The notes under the pieces: generated by a model | Databases searched by the model: none | The model's input: the letters and a program-made list of their open reading frames with translations, nothing else | What the model was told of the DNA's origin: nothing | From: Ambrosia x helenae | Taxonomy: Eukaryota > Streptophyta > Magnoliopsida > Asterales > Asteraceae | DNA: 64,000 bases | Direction: 5' to 3' | Assembly (NCBI GenBank): GCA_030844895.1 | Contig: CM061231.1 | Span: 83,362,706 to 83,426,705 of the forward strand | Shown: positions 21,946-33,830 of the stretch, in pieces | How positions within the stretch are numbered: position 1 is the first letter of the stretch | Layout: every line of letters begins with the position of its first letter | Made by a program: the position numbers and the translations under genes

Positions 21946-24200
21946 AACGGTTGTGGCGAAATAGGATATCTCAAGATATCCTATACCACACCAGGACAGC
22001 TTAGAGAACTTAGTGTTGCTCTAAGATTACCTAGCTAGGGAATGCCTCAAAATTATATAAGACTGACCAGAGTAAGAAATGAAATAAGTTAAAACTTGAG
22101 TACCTGAACACACTAGAATGCTTACCGGGACTTAGAACCAGTGTGACTAGTATACGAGCTTTGAGTGATACGTGAATGATGACTACGACGGAGATTACTA
22201 GAATAATTTTGTGAGGTAAATTGACGATTACACTTGACGTCATGTAATTGTGAATTTACAGGCACGAAGAAGTTCTAGGAAATCCGAAGAGTCGTCGGAA
22301 TGGTAAGTGTTAACCATGATAACCGTGAACTTAGGTGAAGAAAACGGACTATGTTAGAGTCATATATAAATATGTGATATACTGGAGAGATCATAGCAAA
22401 TGTTTTGAACTTGATATATTTGATACAACTTGGCGCAAACGAATAGGCGATGTGCTTGAGTGACTATAGGGAGGATTTTGAATTAGATATACTTGTTGCA
22501 ACTTAGTATGTTTGGTGACGATAGTAGTACTTCTTCTATTAACAATATATACGCATAATATGACTATTAGATAGTAATATTCTGTTCTACTAACCTTTCA
22601 TTACCAAATTGCAAGTTAATGACTAGAACCAGGTACCCCGCCAAAACTCGGCACTTGAACTTGAAAGAATCCAAGATGTCGAGGTACAAAATTTAAGCAA
22701 CCTAGCAAGGTGATGATCCGATAAGTTTCTATCTTTAAACCAAATAGTTATTGTCGAGTGTATTGTGCAACATTAGATGGTTCCTGCGTATGTATAGGTT
22801 GAATTTTAGGACGAAAATAAGAAGCTAAAACCATGAGTTACTAAACTGTTTCATTCGGATTTGATTAATCTTGATTTCTGCAGATGTAAATTAAGTAGAG
22901 TGTATTGAAATAGTAACCGCAACACATGTTTTAAGGATTTCAAATTATCGATCGGAAAGGCGGTAACCTAAGTTCAAGAATCTTCAACCACTATGACTAT
23001 ACAACATTCGCCAAAGGAACTAGGATTAAAAAAAAGCCGCTTGAGGTATTCTTAATAGTAATATGTTCCGTCACTTTAATGCCCTATGTATTCATTAGAT
23101 TGTGTCAGAAATCTTCGGACTAGCTTTGTAACCTTTATCACAGTGACGAGATATCCATAAGAAACATGTTAGAATGATATATGCAAGCTCTAACGGGGGG
23201 AGCGAAGGCATTTGTGACGATTGTTATAAGAAATATTCAACAAATACAAGAGAACCTAGTCTAAGATTAGTAGTAAGAACTTTATAGATAGCAATCCAAC
23301 CCTATAAGAGGATGAAATCTAGGATACCAAAGGAAACGTTACGGCCCATTTGATACGGATACGAGCAACACAATATGATTTGGATGTCTAACTTCCTATG
23401 TTTCTTGACACTTAGTTGTCATATCTTACACATGTACCTCAAAATTTTGAAGATTTAAGAATCCGAATTACCAAGGAATACTTGATCCGGTGACTAGGAA
23501 AGACCAAGATTAAACGCTACATGAGGTATTCTTAAGATTTGACACATGCCTCGTTACTTTATTACTCAATGTCGTCTCTAGATTAGTGACAAAATCTTCT
23601 GATTAGTCCCGTAACCTTTACCCCATTGTTGAGTTGTCAGTAAGAAACATGTTAGAATTATAAGATCGGATCTAACGGGGGAAGCGAATACATGCTACGA
23701 TAACTATTATAAGGAATATTTGTCAGAAATAAGAAAAACATTGTCAAAAGTTTAGTAGGAAAAATCCTTAAGAATTCCAACTTTTCATATGAGTAAAAAT
23801 AGCAACGTGGATGGGTTGAATAATATGTCAAAATGGGAGGTTTTTTATAGGGCAACATTTTATCCATTTAACCTGTTTCAATGCTACCACAATCGGAATA
23901 TTGTGTCTCAAACAATTCTGATCAAATAAGTCGGATTTATTTATATATATAGTTTAATTATAAAAATGGAAGGATTGGTAATTTACGTGATTTGGTCAAC
24001 GACGCCTAAAATTTGCACAATTAATGCCATCATGATGATGGATAGCGTTTCATGACAATTGATTAAAGGACAATTCTTTGTAAACATAATATGATAACGT
24101 AAATTTGTCAAAGATATTTAAATGAAAGATGTAATATTCTTATTCTTTGTATCACTGAAATGATATTTAGTTAATGTAGTCAACTAGAGTAAAGATTAAA
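21946..24200 (+). mobile_element. Decayed non-coding interior following the Tekay-like LTR
   Basis: Begins AGATATCC/GGATATCT-rich leader sequence, then continues with no recognisable gag or pol on either strand. Two diverged copies of a segment of about 300 bases lie at about 22985-23290 and 23495-23790. The downstream LTR is not seen, so the right limit is uncertain. Sequence after about 23900 may be host DNA. Confidence 0.45.
22985..23790. repeat. Two diverged direct repeats about 480 bases apart
   Basis: Shared landmarks in the same order: GAGGTATTCTTAA, then AGAAACATGTTAGAAT, then ATCTAACGGGGG/CTCTAACGGGGG, then AAGGAATATT/AAGAAATATT. They sit about 480 bases apart within the decayed interior. 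Confidence 0.65.
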
Positions 24201-24545
24201 TACAAACTGTTTTTCGGTAAAACTGTGAGAATCAAAGGGGGTAAAGAATTTTTTTTTTATTTAGAAGTTTTTTTCCCATGTGCTTAAACATACTTTCTAG
24301 ATGAATAATACAAAAAAAATTAAAAATTTTTTTTAGTGTAATTACGTCATTAAAGTAAATACACTAGTTTACACTAGAGTAATTATGTAATTACTCTACA
24401 CCAAAAAAAAATTTATTTTTTATTTTTTTAGTTTTCAATACTATAATACATGTTTAACGATATGGGAAAAAAAATTCGAAAAAGAAAATAAAAAAAAAAT
24501 ACCCTCCTTTGATTCTCACAGTTCTTACCAAAAAAAGAGTTTGTA
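24201..24545. mobile_element. Foldback / MITE-like palindromic element (345 bp)
   Basis: The two halves are reverse complements with scattered mismatches: TACAAACT...CTGTGAGAATCAAAGG on the left and its complement on the right. The centre is near CACTAGTTTACACTAG (about 24363-24378). The whole could fold into one hairpin of roughly 170 bp. Clear target duplications were not identified, so the superfamily is open. Confidence 0.75.
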
Positions 24546-24939
24546 CAGGATTTTTCCCCATATTAACTAATAAATAATTAGATCAAATCACTCGTGAATT
24601 CTTGATTTTCTATCGCGAAGGAAACGACTCGATCATGGGGAAGCTTTCTTTTGTTTAACAAAAATTTGTTCAAAATGAACGAAATATAGACATTTTTTAT
24701 AGATGCTTTGAAGTTAATTCATGAAAATTATTATGTTAAAAGCTGGAGAGGATTAAAGAAAAATAGATATTTTGTGTTCACCCAACATTGTCTTCCCCTA
24801 TCTCATACACACTCTCTCTCTCTCTATTCACACCACCTCCACCACCACCATCACTGTGGGTACACCGCCACACCAGAGTACCAGAGCCACAGCCACCACC
24901 GTTGGTACACCACAACAACAATCGTTCATCGACTGTCTA

Positions 24940-24989
<50 letters not shown>

Positions 24990-25482
24990 ATAGTAACTCT
25001 TTAACTTATTTTCCCTCTAAACAAAACCCCCTAAACTATTACAATCAACTGGTTTCGGCCACCGGATATGACAAACTTCTGAGTGGAAAGGAGACAGAGA
25101 GAGGATAATGCTAGAAAGAGAGTGGAGCGGAGGGTTTGGCCACCGGTGACGGAAAACTTTCGAGTGGCTAAGGCGGTTGACGAAGGCGGTTTGAACCACA
25201 TATCTGGTACAAAAGAAAGCGGTGGTAGTTCAAACCGAAGAAAAATCGCCTGAAAAGAAACCCACTGCAAGAGAAAATCATATGTGTGAAATCCTCCAAG
25301 GGGGAGACGTGCAAAAGGCAAGAGGATGATAAAAATTAGCAAATGATGTAAACAAAAGGCAAGAGGATGATAAAAATTAGCAAATGATGTAAACATCTAC
25401 AAACTTAAACAAATAGCAACGGATAGAAATGGAAAAACAGAAAAGTAAAGGACTAAAATTGCAAATGTCACCGACATTGCAA

Positions 25483-25488
<6 letters not shown>
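24546..25488. other. Intergenic with (CT)n and a 41-bp duplicate
   Basis: A CT microsatellite lies at 24943-24986, inside a pyrimidine-rich stretch resembling LTR leaders elsewhere in the window. Around 25313-25394 a 41-base unit (CAAAAGGCAAGAGGATGATA and onward) occurs twice in tandem. ORFs here have no recognisable domain. Confidence 0.5.
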
Positions 25489-25535
<47 letters not shown>

Positions 25536-25733
25536 GTGAAACGGTAGGGAGTGATGGGGAAGGGTGGTGACTCTTAGAAATGACCCAACTAACTAATTTA
25601 TGAAACGGTGCCAAGTGATTGAGAAGGGTTGTGACTTTTAAAGGTGACCCAACTATAACTAATTTGTGAAAAGGTGCCAAGTGATGAGGAAGGGTGGTGA
25701 CTCTTAGTGGTGACCCAAGTTGCTAATTGTATG

Positions 25734-25760
<27 letters not shown>
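25489..25760 (+). repeat. TA-flanked repeat, copy 1
   Basis: (TA)n at 25489-25530, then about 205 bases made of three related units of about 60-65 bases (AATTTGTGAAACGGT..., ...GGTGACTCTTAG...GACCCAA), then a second (TA)n. It matches 26012-26216 closely. Confidence 0.85.
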
Positions 25761-25764
<4 letters not shown>

Positions 25765-25989
25765 AAACTTGTTCGTTATTCAAAGGAACAATAAATTAGA
25801 ATCCTTACATGAAAGATGAATCTAGAAAATTGTTGCAAACAATCATAAATTGTGTTGCTGAAAATGAGATGTGGAAATGACACATGTTGGAGCGGGTTAT
25901 TAAAACCAAATAGATTTGGAAATAAGAAAAAAAACCTTGCAAGTCAGAATCAGTGCTTTGTGATATGTATTATTTCCAATTTAAATTTA
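25761..25989. other. Spacer between the two TA-flanked repeats
   Basis: AT-rich, no supported feature. Confidence 0.4.
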
Positions 25990-26219
25990 AATATATATAT
26001 ATATATATATATAATTTTTGAAACGGTAGGGAGTGATGGGGAAGGGTGGTGACTCTTAGAAATGACCCAACTAACTAATTTATGAAACAGTGCCAAGTGA
26101 TTGAGAAGGGTTGTGATTTTTAAAGGTGACCCAACTATAACTAATTTGTGAAAAGGTGCCAAGTGATGAGGAATAGTGGTGACTCTTAGTGGTGACCCAA
26201 GTTGCTAATTGTATATATA
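25990..26219 (+). repeat. TA-flanked repeat, copy 2
   Basis: Same structure and order as copy 1 with only a few base differences. It is bordered by (TA)n on the left and TATATATAC on the right, immediately before a Helitron end. Confidence 0.85.
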
Positions 26220-26262
26220 CTAGTATTTTGTCCGCCGCGCGTTGCTGCGGCACGCGGCGGAT
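26220..26262 (-). mobile_element. Helitron 3' terminus (minus strand)
   Basis: On the minus strand, a GC-rich hairpin with a perfect 8-bp stem (26232-26239 with 26253-26260, CCGCCGCG/CGCGGCGG) is followed 8 bases later by CTAG (26220-26223) and then T. This is the canonical Helitron 3' end. The body extends rightward; its 5' TC end and length are not determined, and no Rep or helicase is seen nearby. Confidence 0.75.
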
Positions 26263-27067
26263 CGAATTGTTCAGTATCACACGAAGTGTAAAACCAATGC
26301 GTAAGACATAATGCGCTATACACAATTGTTTTCAAACAAAATTAAATCAAAACGTAGAACAACTGAAAGTGCACGTAAAATTAAGAACAAACTCATAATA
26401 TATAACCTGATTTATTACTGAGAAAAATTTATGTCAAAACGTAAACAAATTGGGATTTACACCGACACGTACTTAAAATAAGTACGTAAGAAAAAAAAAT
26501 AATGTTTTTAAATTAAAGGATGTAAAAGAGGGTTGTGAAAATGACACTTTACAAAAAGATTTTAGCCATGATACAACACTTTTTACATTGATGGCATTTG
26601 TCTCTTTTAACCTGAACACATGATTATAATTATTTTTCCTTAGGATACATGATTTTCGTTGTCATTCGTAAACAACCCGAGAATACCTTTTCAACCCGGT
26701 ATCGGCCTAACCCGACTAAAAGTTGCCATGAAATCAAATGGCCGTGAAATCATATTTACATATGAATTATAATATTTTATAAATATATACATTTAGTTGG
26801 TTGTCTGGATGCTGATTTTAAAAGATGGAATATAAGGTTAAAATTGCACTAAAACCACTATGGCACTATGACAAAACCATTGGTAAGAAGGTAAAACTAC
26901 CTTGGTTTTGTGAAACTATCCAATATCGGTAGTTTTTGGTAAATATTGACATTATAACATTTGGTTTTTGGCACTATGGGATTCATACACCATTTGACGT
27001 CATATTCTGGAGGTGTGACATCACATTCTGGGCTATGTGGCAGCCTCCTATTGGTATGTAATGTGAG
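26263..27067. other. Probable non-autonomous Helitron body / intergenic
   Basis: No coding signal. The sequence may belong to the Helitron that ends at 26220. Confidence 0.35.
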
Positions 27068-28097
27068 TCAGGGTGTAAACATTTCTCTTTTCACGGGATA
27101 TTCAAATAAATCCATTGCAAAGAACCACAACTCCTCATCTTCTCTCATTAATCCTGCATCTACCATCCGGTTAAGCACACCCATAGCAGCTTCAATACTA
27201 AACTTAGTACTTTGACTAAGTTTTGAAGAATCTGATTCTAATATTTCTAGAGCACGTTGTTGATTCATATTACTTTGAGTTAAATGTTCTTTAAGCATTG
27301 AAGCTCCCAATGAGTCTCTCCCTTTACGTTTCATCTTAACTGGCTTAGGCTTAGTGTTTACCTTAGTAGGTTTCTCAAAATTGTTTGCAACCTCAATTGG
27401 GCTTGATGTTGATCCATCCTTTTCACATGCTTCGTTCAAAAAGTCACGGAGGAAAGTATCTTCTTGAGTTTCTAGGTTTTCTAGATTAGGTGTATCATTG
27501 TTTACTTGATAAATAGTATCATAATCATCATCATCAAGGTTCTCAACATGCACTACATTGAATGTAGCTGGATCCATAGACGGTGCCACACAATTTTCCC
27601 ACTAGCAACTGCATCTCCAAATAATTGATCCCACTCCTCTTGTAATTGTATAGATGGTTGATTATTATGAATTGCTTGAACTTTCGGGTTTTCCTACCCA
27701 ATATAATGGTGGATCGTTAGTTATTATTTTGACTATAATATTATATGGTATTTAAATTTTAAATGAGTTATATTATGTCACCTGAATTTTTTTTTTCCAC
27801 CATTCGTCAGAACAATTAAGTTGTTTGGTACTTTCATTCCAACCTAGACCAGTCTCTCCATTCTTAAGTGACTTCCAAAGGTTGTACTCTTTTCTCATAC
27901 TGTCATACTTATTCTTCATAGCTTTGTCTGAGGAATTTATGTTTTATAACTTTTTCAAACTCTGGCTGTAGGGAAAGCCATTTGAATGAGGAAGTTCGAC
28001 CATGCTTCATGATATAATTGTTTAAGAACCGACAAAATTCTAGTACCATGTCTTTTGACCAATTTTCTCTTTTCCCTTTCTCTTTTTTAGAATCCAT
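27068..28097 (-). pseudogene. Myb/SANT-like protein of PIF/Harbinger type, broken
   Basis: Exon 1 (28097-27782) starts MDSKKEKGKRENWS and holds a Myb/SANT-like DNA-binding domain. After a frame break near 27945 it continues with the family's NKYDSMRKEYNLWKSL and GLGW...SDEWWKKKIQ. An 88-bp intron (27781-27694) has GT...AG ends. Exon 2 (27693-27068) opens ENPKVQAIHNNQ. A second frame break near 27590 leads into an acidic stretch (ENLDDDDYDTI), a basic patch (KPKPVKMKRKGR), and a C-terminus typical of L10-interacting MYB-domain proteins (EELWFFAMDLFEYPVKREMF). Such proteins are the second gene of PIF/Harbinger transposons, where they bind DNA and assist the transposase. They also exist as domesticated host genes. 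No transposase is seen nearby. Two single-base breaks argue for a pseudogene. Confidence 0.78.
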
Positions 28098-30590
28098 CTA
28101 GCAATAAATAGACCTAGTAAAACGGTCCGGTCAAAAACAATTGCAGTAGCAATTAACTAAACTAACAAGGCACAAGATATTGTCATATTTATGCATATAA
28201 AGAGTTTAAAAAATAAAGAAAAACAATTGCAGTAGCGAGTTCAAAAAATAAACAAAAACAACTGCAGTAGTAATTTTCTTACTAGTTTCTACTATTACTT
28301 GCAAACAAACTAGAGGCTTCTACAAGAAGCTAAAGAATACATCATGGGACATATATAAATCCCTTACTATAACTAATTGTATATTTAGGTAGTCAAAGGC
28401 ATAAGGCACACTTAACAGGCAACCCAACAGCCTCGCCTAAGCTGAGCGCCTAGCGGCGCACTTGTTTTTAGTAACTATGACGATGTGTACGCGCTCTTCA
28501 TCCATGCATTATAAAACCACTACTGTACCCATGTGGTTTAATACAAAATATCACTTACGTCGAATAGTTCAGTGGGGTTGTTTGGTTAAATTCATCATTA
28601 GCATTTGTTTAGATTCATTAGTTTTGGTTCAATTCAATTACAAAAAACTAAACTAAATAGTTGCTTATTAGTTTGGGTTGGGTACTTCAGCGTGTTCAGT
28701 CTTGGAGTGACAAGTCGCCTCAATCACCTCAATCGAATACGCCAGCTTAGGCGCATGACAATTGAATCGCCTCAATCGAATACGCCTAAATATATCACTA
28801 TACACATCCTCCAGCTTAGGCGCATAACAAGTCGCCTCAATCAAAACGCCCCATCGAAACTATCATCCTCAAAAGGCATTTTTAAAAAATTCCCACAAAC
28901 CACATCACACAAATGATCCAAACCACCTTTATTATTATGTACCTTTATTATTATTTCACAACAAGCAAACCCCTGTTGCAGCAGGCTTCATGGTCTTTTC
29001 CTTCTTCCACCATCAAAATCAACTTTTTCACAACAAGTAAAAGTGTTTTTCTCAAATGGGTATTTCAAGATTTATTATTTAGATGTTAACATTTCTTAAA
29101 AAGCTTTAATAACCTTTCAAGTAACCACAAAAGTCAAAGTCAACGTTTATAAAAATTGGATCTTGGGATCTAACTACAGGTCTCTTCTAGATTTCTTGAC
29201 AAATCTATGAAATGGGTTTTAAACATTTTGATTGATTATTGCAGTGCACAGGCTTGCGCCTAAAGGCGCACAGACTTGCGCCTAGAGGCGCTTCTCGCTT
29301 AATCAGTCTAAGGCGTGTTTTTTAAAACTAAGCCATGAGGCGCACGTTTTCTTACCTCCCCGGCACATATTCTTGCAGCCTCGCCTCGACCGTTTTTTAA
29401 ACGATACACATAGAGCAACACTAAATCAAGTTCATAACTACGGCGTCTAAATCAAAACCGTTATAACCGTTATACATCAAATCGCCTAATAAAACAAAAA
29501 CTCTAAACATACTAAAACCTCAACTTTAACAAACACAACGTGTAAATCGAAACCGTTATAATGCAAATTGTCTTACAAGAGTAATAATATTATGATAAGA
29601 ATACTTAAAACTTATCAACACATCGGTAATTTAGAACCTAGAATTAATATTAAATGATAAAATACACATCCTCTAGCTTAGGTGCATGACAAGTCGCCTC
29701 AATCGAATACGCCCCATCGAAACTATTACAGTAGCAATTTTCTTACTAGTTCCTACTACTACTTGCAAACAAACAGGAAAATGCAAACAAGAAATTTTAG
29801 GTGATATAACTTGAGCGGCTCTGCAACATGATAAAAATAACAGAATTGTTCATCAACAGTTATCCACCATCACATACAATCAAAATCAATTAAAACTTAA
29901 ACTCGTTTACACTTCAATCTCCTCTAACAAACTAAACCTAGAACAACACACGTCCCTAACCACAGCGTCTAAAACGAAACCATTAGATCAACATACAGAA
30001 CAGTAATTCAATAAACAATTATGCATCATCACATCACATCACATACAATCAAAAAACAATCAAGAAAGTTGTAACTAATCAGGGGAGGTGACGAGTAAAC
30101 GAGAATTGGTCACTGTATATATTGGAGTTAATATAAATTGGATTGCATCCAGTCAGATTTATACAAATTATGTTATCACAGGAAAAAAAACGCAAAAAAA
30201 AAACACAAAAAGAACTGGAAAGTAAAGAAAGAAGAAGACAGAGATAGAGGGAGGAAAAAACCTGATGATGTCTTCTCTTCTACTCTCTTCTCCTGCTAGA
30301 ATCGATCACCAACATGAACGTTAGGGTATAGTGTTATGGTTATGGATGAAGAGACGTGAGAAGGATATATAGGATGAAGGGTATTTAAGTAAGTTTCTTT
30401 TCTTCCAGCTCCTATTTTTTCTAAACGCTTGTGTTATCAGCGTTTTATAAAAGAGCTTTTTCTCATGTGTTAAAAGCTTGTAGCTCCTCAGCCAAACGAG
30501 GCTTTTTATTGGTTAAGAGCTTTTTCTTAAAAGCTTAAAGCTTAAAGCCCCTAAAAGCTCCTAAAAGCCTTGTGCCAAACATACCCTAAA
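28098..30590. other. Intergenic with duplicated AGGCGC-rich segments
   Basis: GCTTAGGCGCAT...GTCGCCTCAATCGAATACGCC-like strings recur near 28745, 28812 and 29670. A segment with GCAGTAGTAATTTTCTTACT (28268) recurs near 29727. Near 29255-29390 the sequence is rich in GGCGC motifs. The right end reads CCAAACATACCC then TAA (30577-30589). Read on the minus strand this looks like a PIF/Harbinger end (GGGTATGTTTGG with TTA target), but no matching left end was found. No gene supported. Confidence 0.45.
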
Positions 30591-30869
30591 ACTAATAGAC
30601 AACGTTACGTTGATGTTGGTCATTATTATTGTCGCCGTCAATTAACGGTTGCACGTAACCCTATAACTCTTCCGTTAAGTTAGTATTTGTTTATATACAA
30701 GTTGACGTAAACCCGCACGTTACGGCGGGATGTTTATTATGAATGTCTTTAGTATTAATAAATGAGTTGGCGGAAATTGTTAAATTTATGCAATGTAATT
30801 TTTCTTTTAACCTTGAACCAATCAGCTAAAATTGATTTTATTTCTAACACTTGATATATTTATATGCTT
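30591..30869. other. Intergenic
   Basis: Contains a GC-rich small hairpin near 30693-30710 (CCCGC/GCGGG) but no CTRR behind it. No gene supported. Confidence 0.4.
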
Positions 30870-31070
30870 GATGGCCGTGCATCCAAGCACTTCACCAATC
30901 CTCATGTTATTTTACCTTGTATCAAATTATATATATATATATATATATATATAGTATATAATACCCGGGGAAAGGAATATAACAAATACAACCTCACCAG
31001 GGACTCAACCCGCTTCTACTTTCAATGGGGCGTGCATCCAACCACTACGCCACCAATCCTCTGGTGCTTT
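30870..31070 (-). mobile_element. tRNA-derived SINE, tandem dimer with truncated second unit
   Basis: On the minus strand the unit starts near 31063 with GGATTGGTGGCGTAGTGG. It contains a pol III A box (TGGCGTAGTGG) and, about 35 bases on, a B-box-like GGGTTGAGTCCC (one base short of GGTTCGANTCC). It runs on into a TA-rich tail (about 30930-30955). A second partial unit, GGATTGGTGAAGTGCTTGG, follows at about 30905-30875. Both are preceded by a similar AATTTGATRCA stretch. SINEs are short pol III transcripts copied by LINE machinery. The class call rests on the A box and spacing. Confidence 0.6.
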
Positions 31071-31361
31071 TTTCCTGCATCAAATTGTATATATTATATA
31101 TTGTAGCTTAGAAAAAATAATCACCGCCACCCTTTAAACCAAACAGAGGGCGGCGGTTCACGTTAGTATCCCCACACTTTTCGTACCACTTTGTTTTAAC
31201 GTATATGTTAATGTTTCTTATTTTTTAAAATAAAAAGTAAAACACATTAAAATTTGCAAATAAGCCTGATATTTGTGAATGTGAAATTATTAATGTTGGA
31301 TTAGAAAAAACCCGTTAAAATAATGACATGCATAAGGAAAAGCATAAAACGGGTATCAATC
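31071..31361. other. Intergenic
   Basis: AT-rich, no supported feature. Confidence 0.4.
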
Positions 31362-32215
31362 ATATATACTTAATATTTTTTTTTATTAATTATTAAAAGT
31401 TTAAATGTATTGGTGAAAAGTTCATAATCACAATTTAGACCCTGGACATGGCTTTTCAGTCTTTTATATTTAGGTTCCCAATGTTTAAAACCATGTTCTC
31501 AAAACCATTGTTTAAACTCTATAAAATTTGAAAACCATTTAAAACAATTCGTTTACTTTTTTTAAGTTTCAATTAAACAAATATACGGAGGTAAAGAGAG
31601 GATAGGAGAAAGAGATAGAAGGAGGGAGTGAGGCGCCACCACAGTTGGTGGCCGGTTTCGGCGACGATACACCGTTCCGGCTGCGCGTCCACTACAAAAT
31701 CGCCACATCTGCCGTCACCACCACCAATTGAACGCTGTCGTTACTCGTTATAGATCCCGAGTGTTTACCTCTCTAAAATACCACTATGATATATACTTAA
31801 TATTTTTTTTTATTAATTATTAAAAGTTTAAATGTATTGGTGAAAAGTTCATAATCACAATTTAGACCCTGGACATGGCTTTTCAGTCTTTTATATTTAG
31901 GTTCCCAATGTTTAAAACCATGTTCTCAAAACCATTGTTTAAACTCTATAAAATTTGAAAACCATTTAAAACAATTCGTTTACTTTTTTTAAGTTTCAAT
32001 TAAACAAATATACGGAGGTAAAGAGAGGATAGGAGAAAGAGATAGAAGGAGGGAGTGAGGCGCCACCACAGTTGGTGGCCGGTTTCGGCGACGATACACC
32101 GTTCCGGCTGCGCGTCCACTACAAAATCGCCACATCTGCCGTCACCACCACCAATTGAACGCTGTCGTTACTCGTTATAGATCCCGAGTGTTTACCTCTC
32201 TAAAATACCACTATG
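31362..32215. repeat. Exact 427-bp tandem duplication
   Basis: 31362-31788 and 31789-32215 read the same throughout, including a nine-T run and a GC-rich stretch (GGCGCCACCACAGTTGGTGG). No target duplication or transposon ends mark the junction. A recent tandem duplication or an assembly artefact are the two explanations. No supported coding frame lies in the unit. Confidence 0.92.
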
Positions 32216-32621
32216 ACAATACTATCACCTAGCCACCTTTCTTCCTCCGTTTCTCTCTTTGTCTCCAGCGGTGGTCGGCCGCCTATGTCACACCGGAAGG
32301 CTGGTATGTGATTGTTATTGTTTTCAATGGTGTTTTTTATAGAATTTGTTGATAGAATTCGTAACCTGATTATGGATGTGATTTAAGGTATATACAAATG
32401 TTGACGTTATAACCGTTTAAATATTGTCAACCGCCACCGTCAGTTGCTTGACGCCATTTGTAACAGTTGCCGGTTTAAGGAGCCAACGGTTGAAGGCGTA
32501 AAGTTAAAGACAGTTACGAAAAGGCGAATTAAAGTCCCGACATGCACGGAAAAGTTGACGGAATAGTATACACCGTTAAATTGCAACGTTAAGTTGCTAT
32601 TTGTATTTATATATAATATAA
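32216..32621. other. Intergenic
   Basis: No supported gene; the minus-strand ORF 32664-32440 is a chance frame that crosses the Helitron boundary. Confidence 0.4.
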
Positions 32622-32719
32622 CTAGACTATTGCCCGCGTGGACACGCGGTTTAACAACTAACAATTATTTGAAGCGGTATAACCTATAAACAAATATAGT
32701 AGAAATATTTTATTAAAAT

Positions 32720-33037
32720 TTAGAAGCAAGGAATACACATTTTATTAAAAAAATCATTAAATATTTCCTTATACACCACAGTTTTTGTTTTAGTCTTGAG
32801 ATTCCCATCACCATCTAGTTTAAGTAATTTCACCCATGTCCTGCTTTTAACTCTTGATAATGCGACATAAAGTTGGCCATGTGAGAATACGGGGTCTCTT
32901 AAATACAATCCAACCTTCGATAAAGACTGTCCTTGGTTTTTATTGATGGTCATTGCGAAACATACGAATATTGGGAATTGACGACTTTGGAACTTCACTG
33001 GAATCTTGTTATCAGATGGTATTTGAGGAGTATTATC
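32720..33037 (-). pseudogene. Helitron PIF1-like helicase, C-terminal exon
   Basis: The exon reads IPVKFQSRQFPIFVCFAMTI then NKNQGQSLSKVGLYL, FSHGQLYVALSRVKSR and a short tail ending in a stop at 32720. FAMTINK.QGQ and GQLYVALSRV are the last helicase motifs of Helitron RepHel proteins. A good 3' splice site (TTTTTTACTAG, 33048-33038) begins the exon, so the upstream helicase was split by an intron. The ATG at 32998 is internal. The intron region (33039-34260) is AT-rich and itself duplicated. Only the last tenth or so of the usual protein is present. Confidence 0.85.
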
Positions 33038-33109
33038 TAGTAAAAAATAAATAATAGTGAAAAATATTTCTGATAAAATGTTAAGAGTAAGACACCGTTT
33101 GAGTTATAT

Positions 33110-33830
33110 CATTCAAAATTCGAATTAAATGTTATAATTAAGTCTAATTGTTATCATTATAGATATTAAAATGTGAAATTATATACTTAAATAGAACATT
33201 TAATATTTGAATATTTATAAATTTTAACTGAAATCTATCAATTGAAATTCTTGTATTCAAAATTTGAATTTTAACTTGTAACTAATTTGGGAAAATTATA
33301 ACTAAAACTATTATTTGTTAAATTTTAAATATATTAGGAAATATCTAATTAGTATATCTCTATTTTAAAGGTAATAGTAGGATTGTTTGTTATAATTATT
33401 AACTTAACTTCAAAAGTTTGAAATTTTTTAAAATATTCAAATCATTCAAAATTCGAATTAAATGCTATAATTAAGTCTAATTATTACCATTATTATATAG
33501 AATTCAAAATGTATAATTTTTATAATGTTAACAAAATTTTAAAATTTATATTATAAATATTGAAATATGAAATTATATACTTAAATAGAACATTTAATAT
33601 TTGAATACTTATAAATTTTAACTGAAATCTATCAATTCAAATTCTAGTAAGCAAAATTTGAATTTTAAGTTGTAACTAATTGGAGAAATTTATAATCAAA
33701 CTATGATTTGTTAAATTTTAAATATATTAGGAAATCTTTAATTATAATATCTCTATTTTAATGGTCATAGTAGGATTAATTGTTACAATTATTAATTTAA
33801 ATTTGAAATTTGAAATTCAAAATTCGATAT
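33110..33830. repeat. Diverged tandem duplication in the Helitron intron region
   Basis: Segments starting CATTCAAAATTCGAATTAAA at about 33110 and 33443 run in parallel. Both hold TATACTTAAATAGAACATTT and AACTGAAATCTATCAATT; small indels shift the offset from about 333 to about 395. Confidence 0.75.

Noticed and set aside
24708..25108. Three plus-strand ORFs with Ser-Leu runs
   Set aside because: Produced by the CT microsatellite read in three frames.
25468..26325. Minus-strand ORFs with repeated MAPFHKLVIVG
   Set aside because: The likeness between them comes from the DNA repeats; no domain and the frames end in TA microsatellites.
30693..30712. Third Helitron hairpin candidate
   Set aside because: A CCCGC/GCGGG stem is present but no CTRR terminus follows on either strand.
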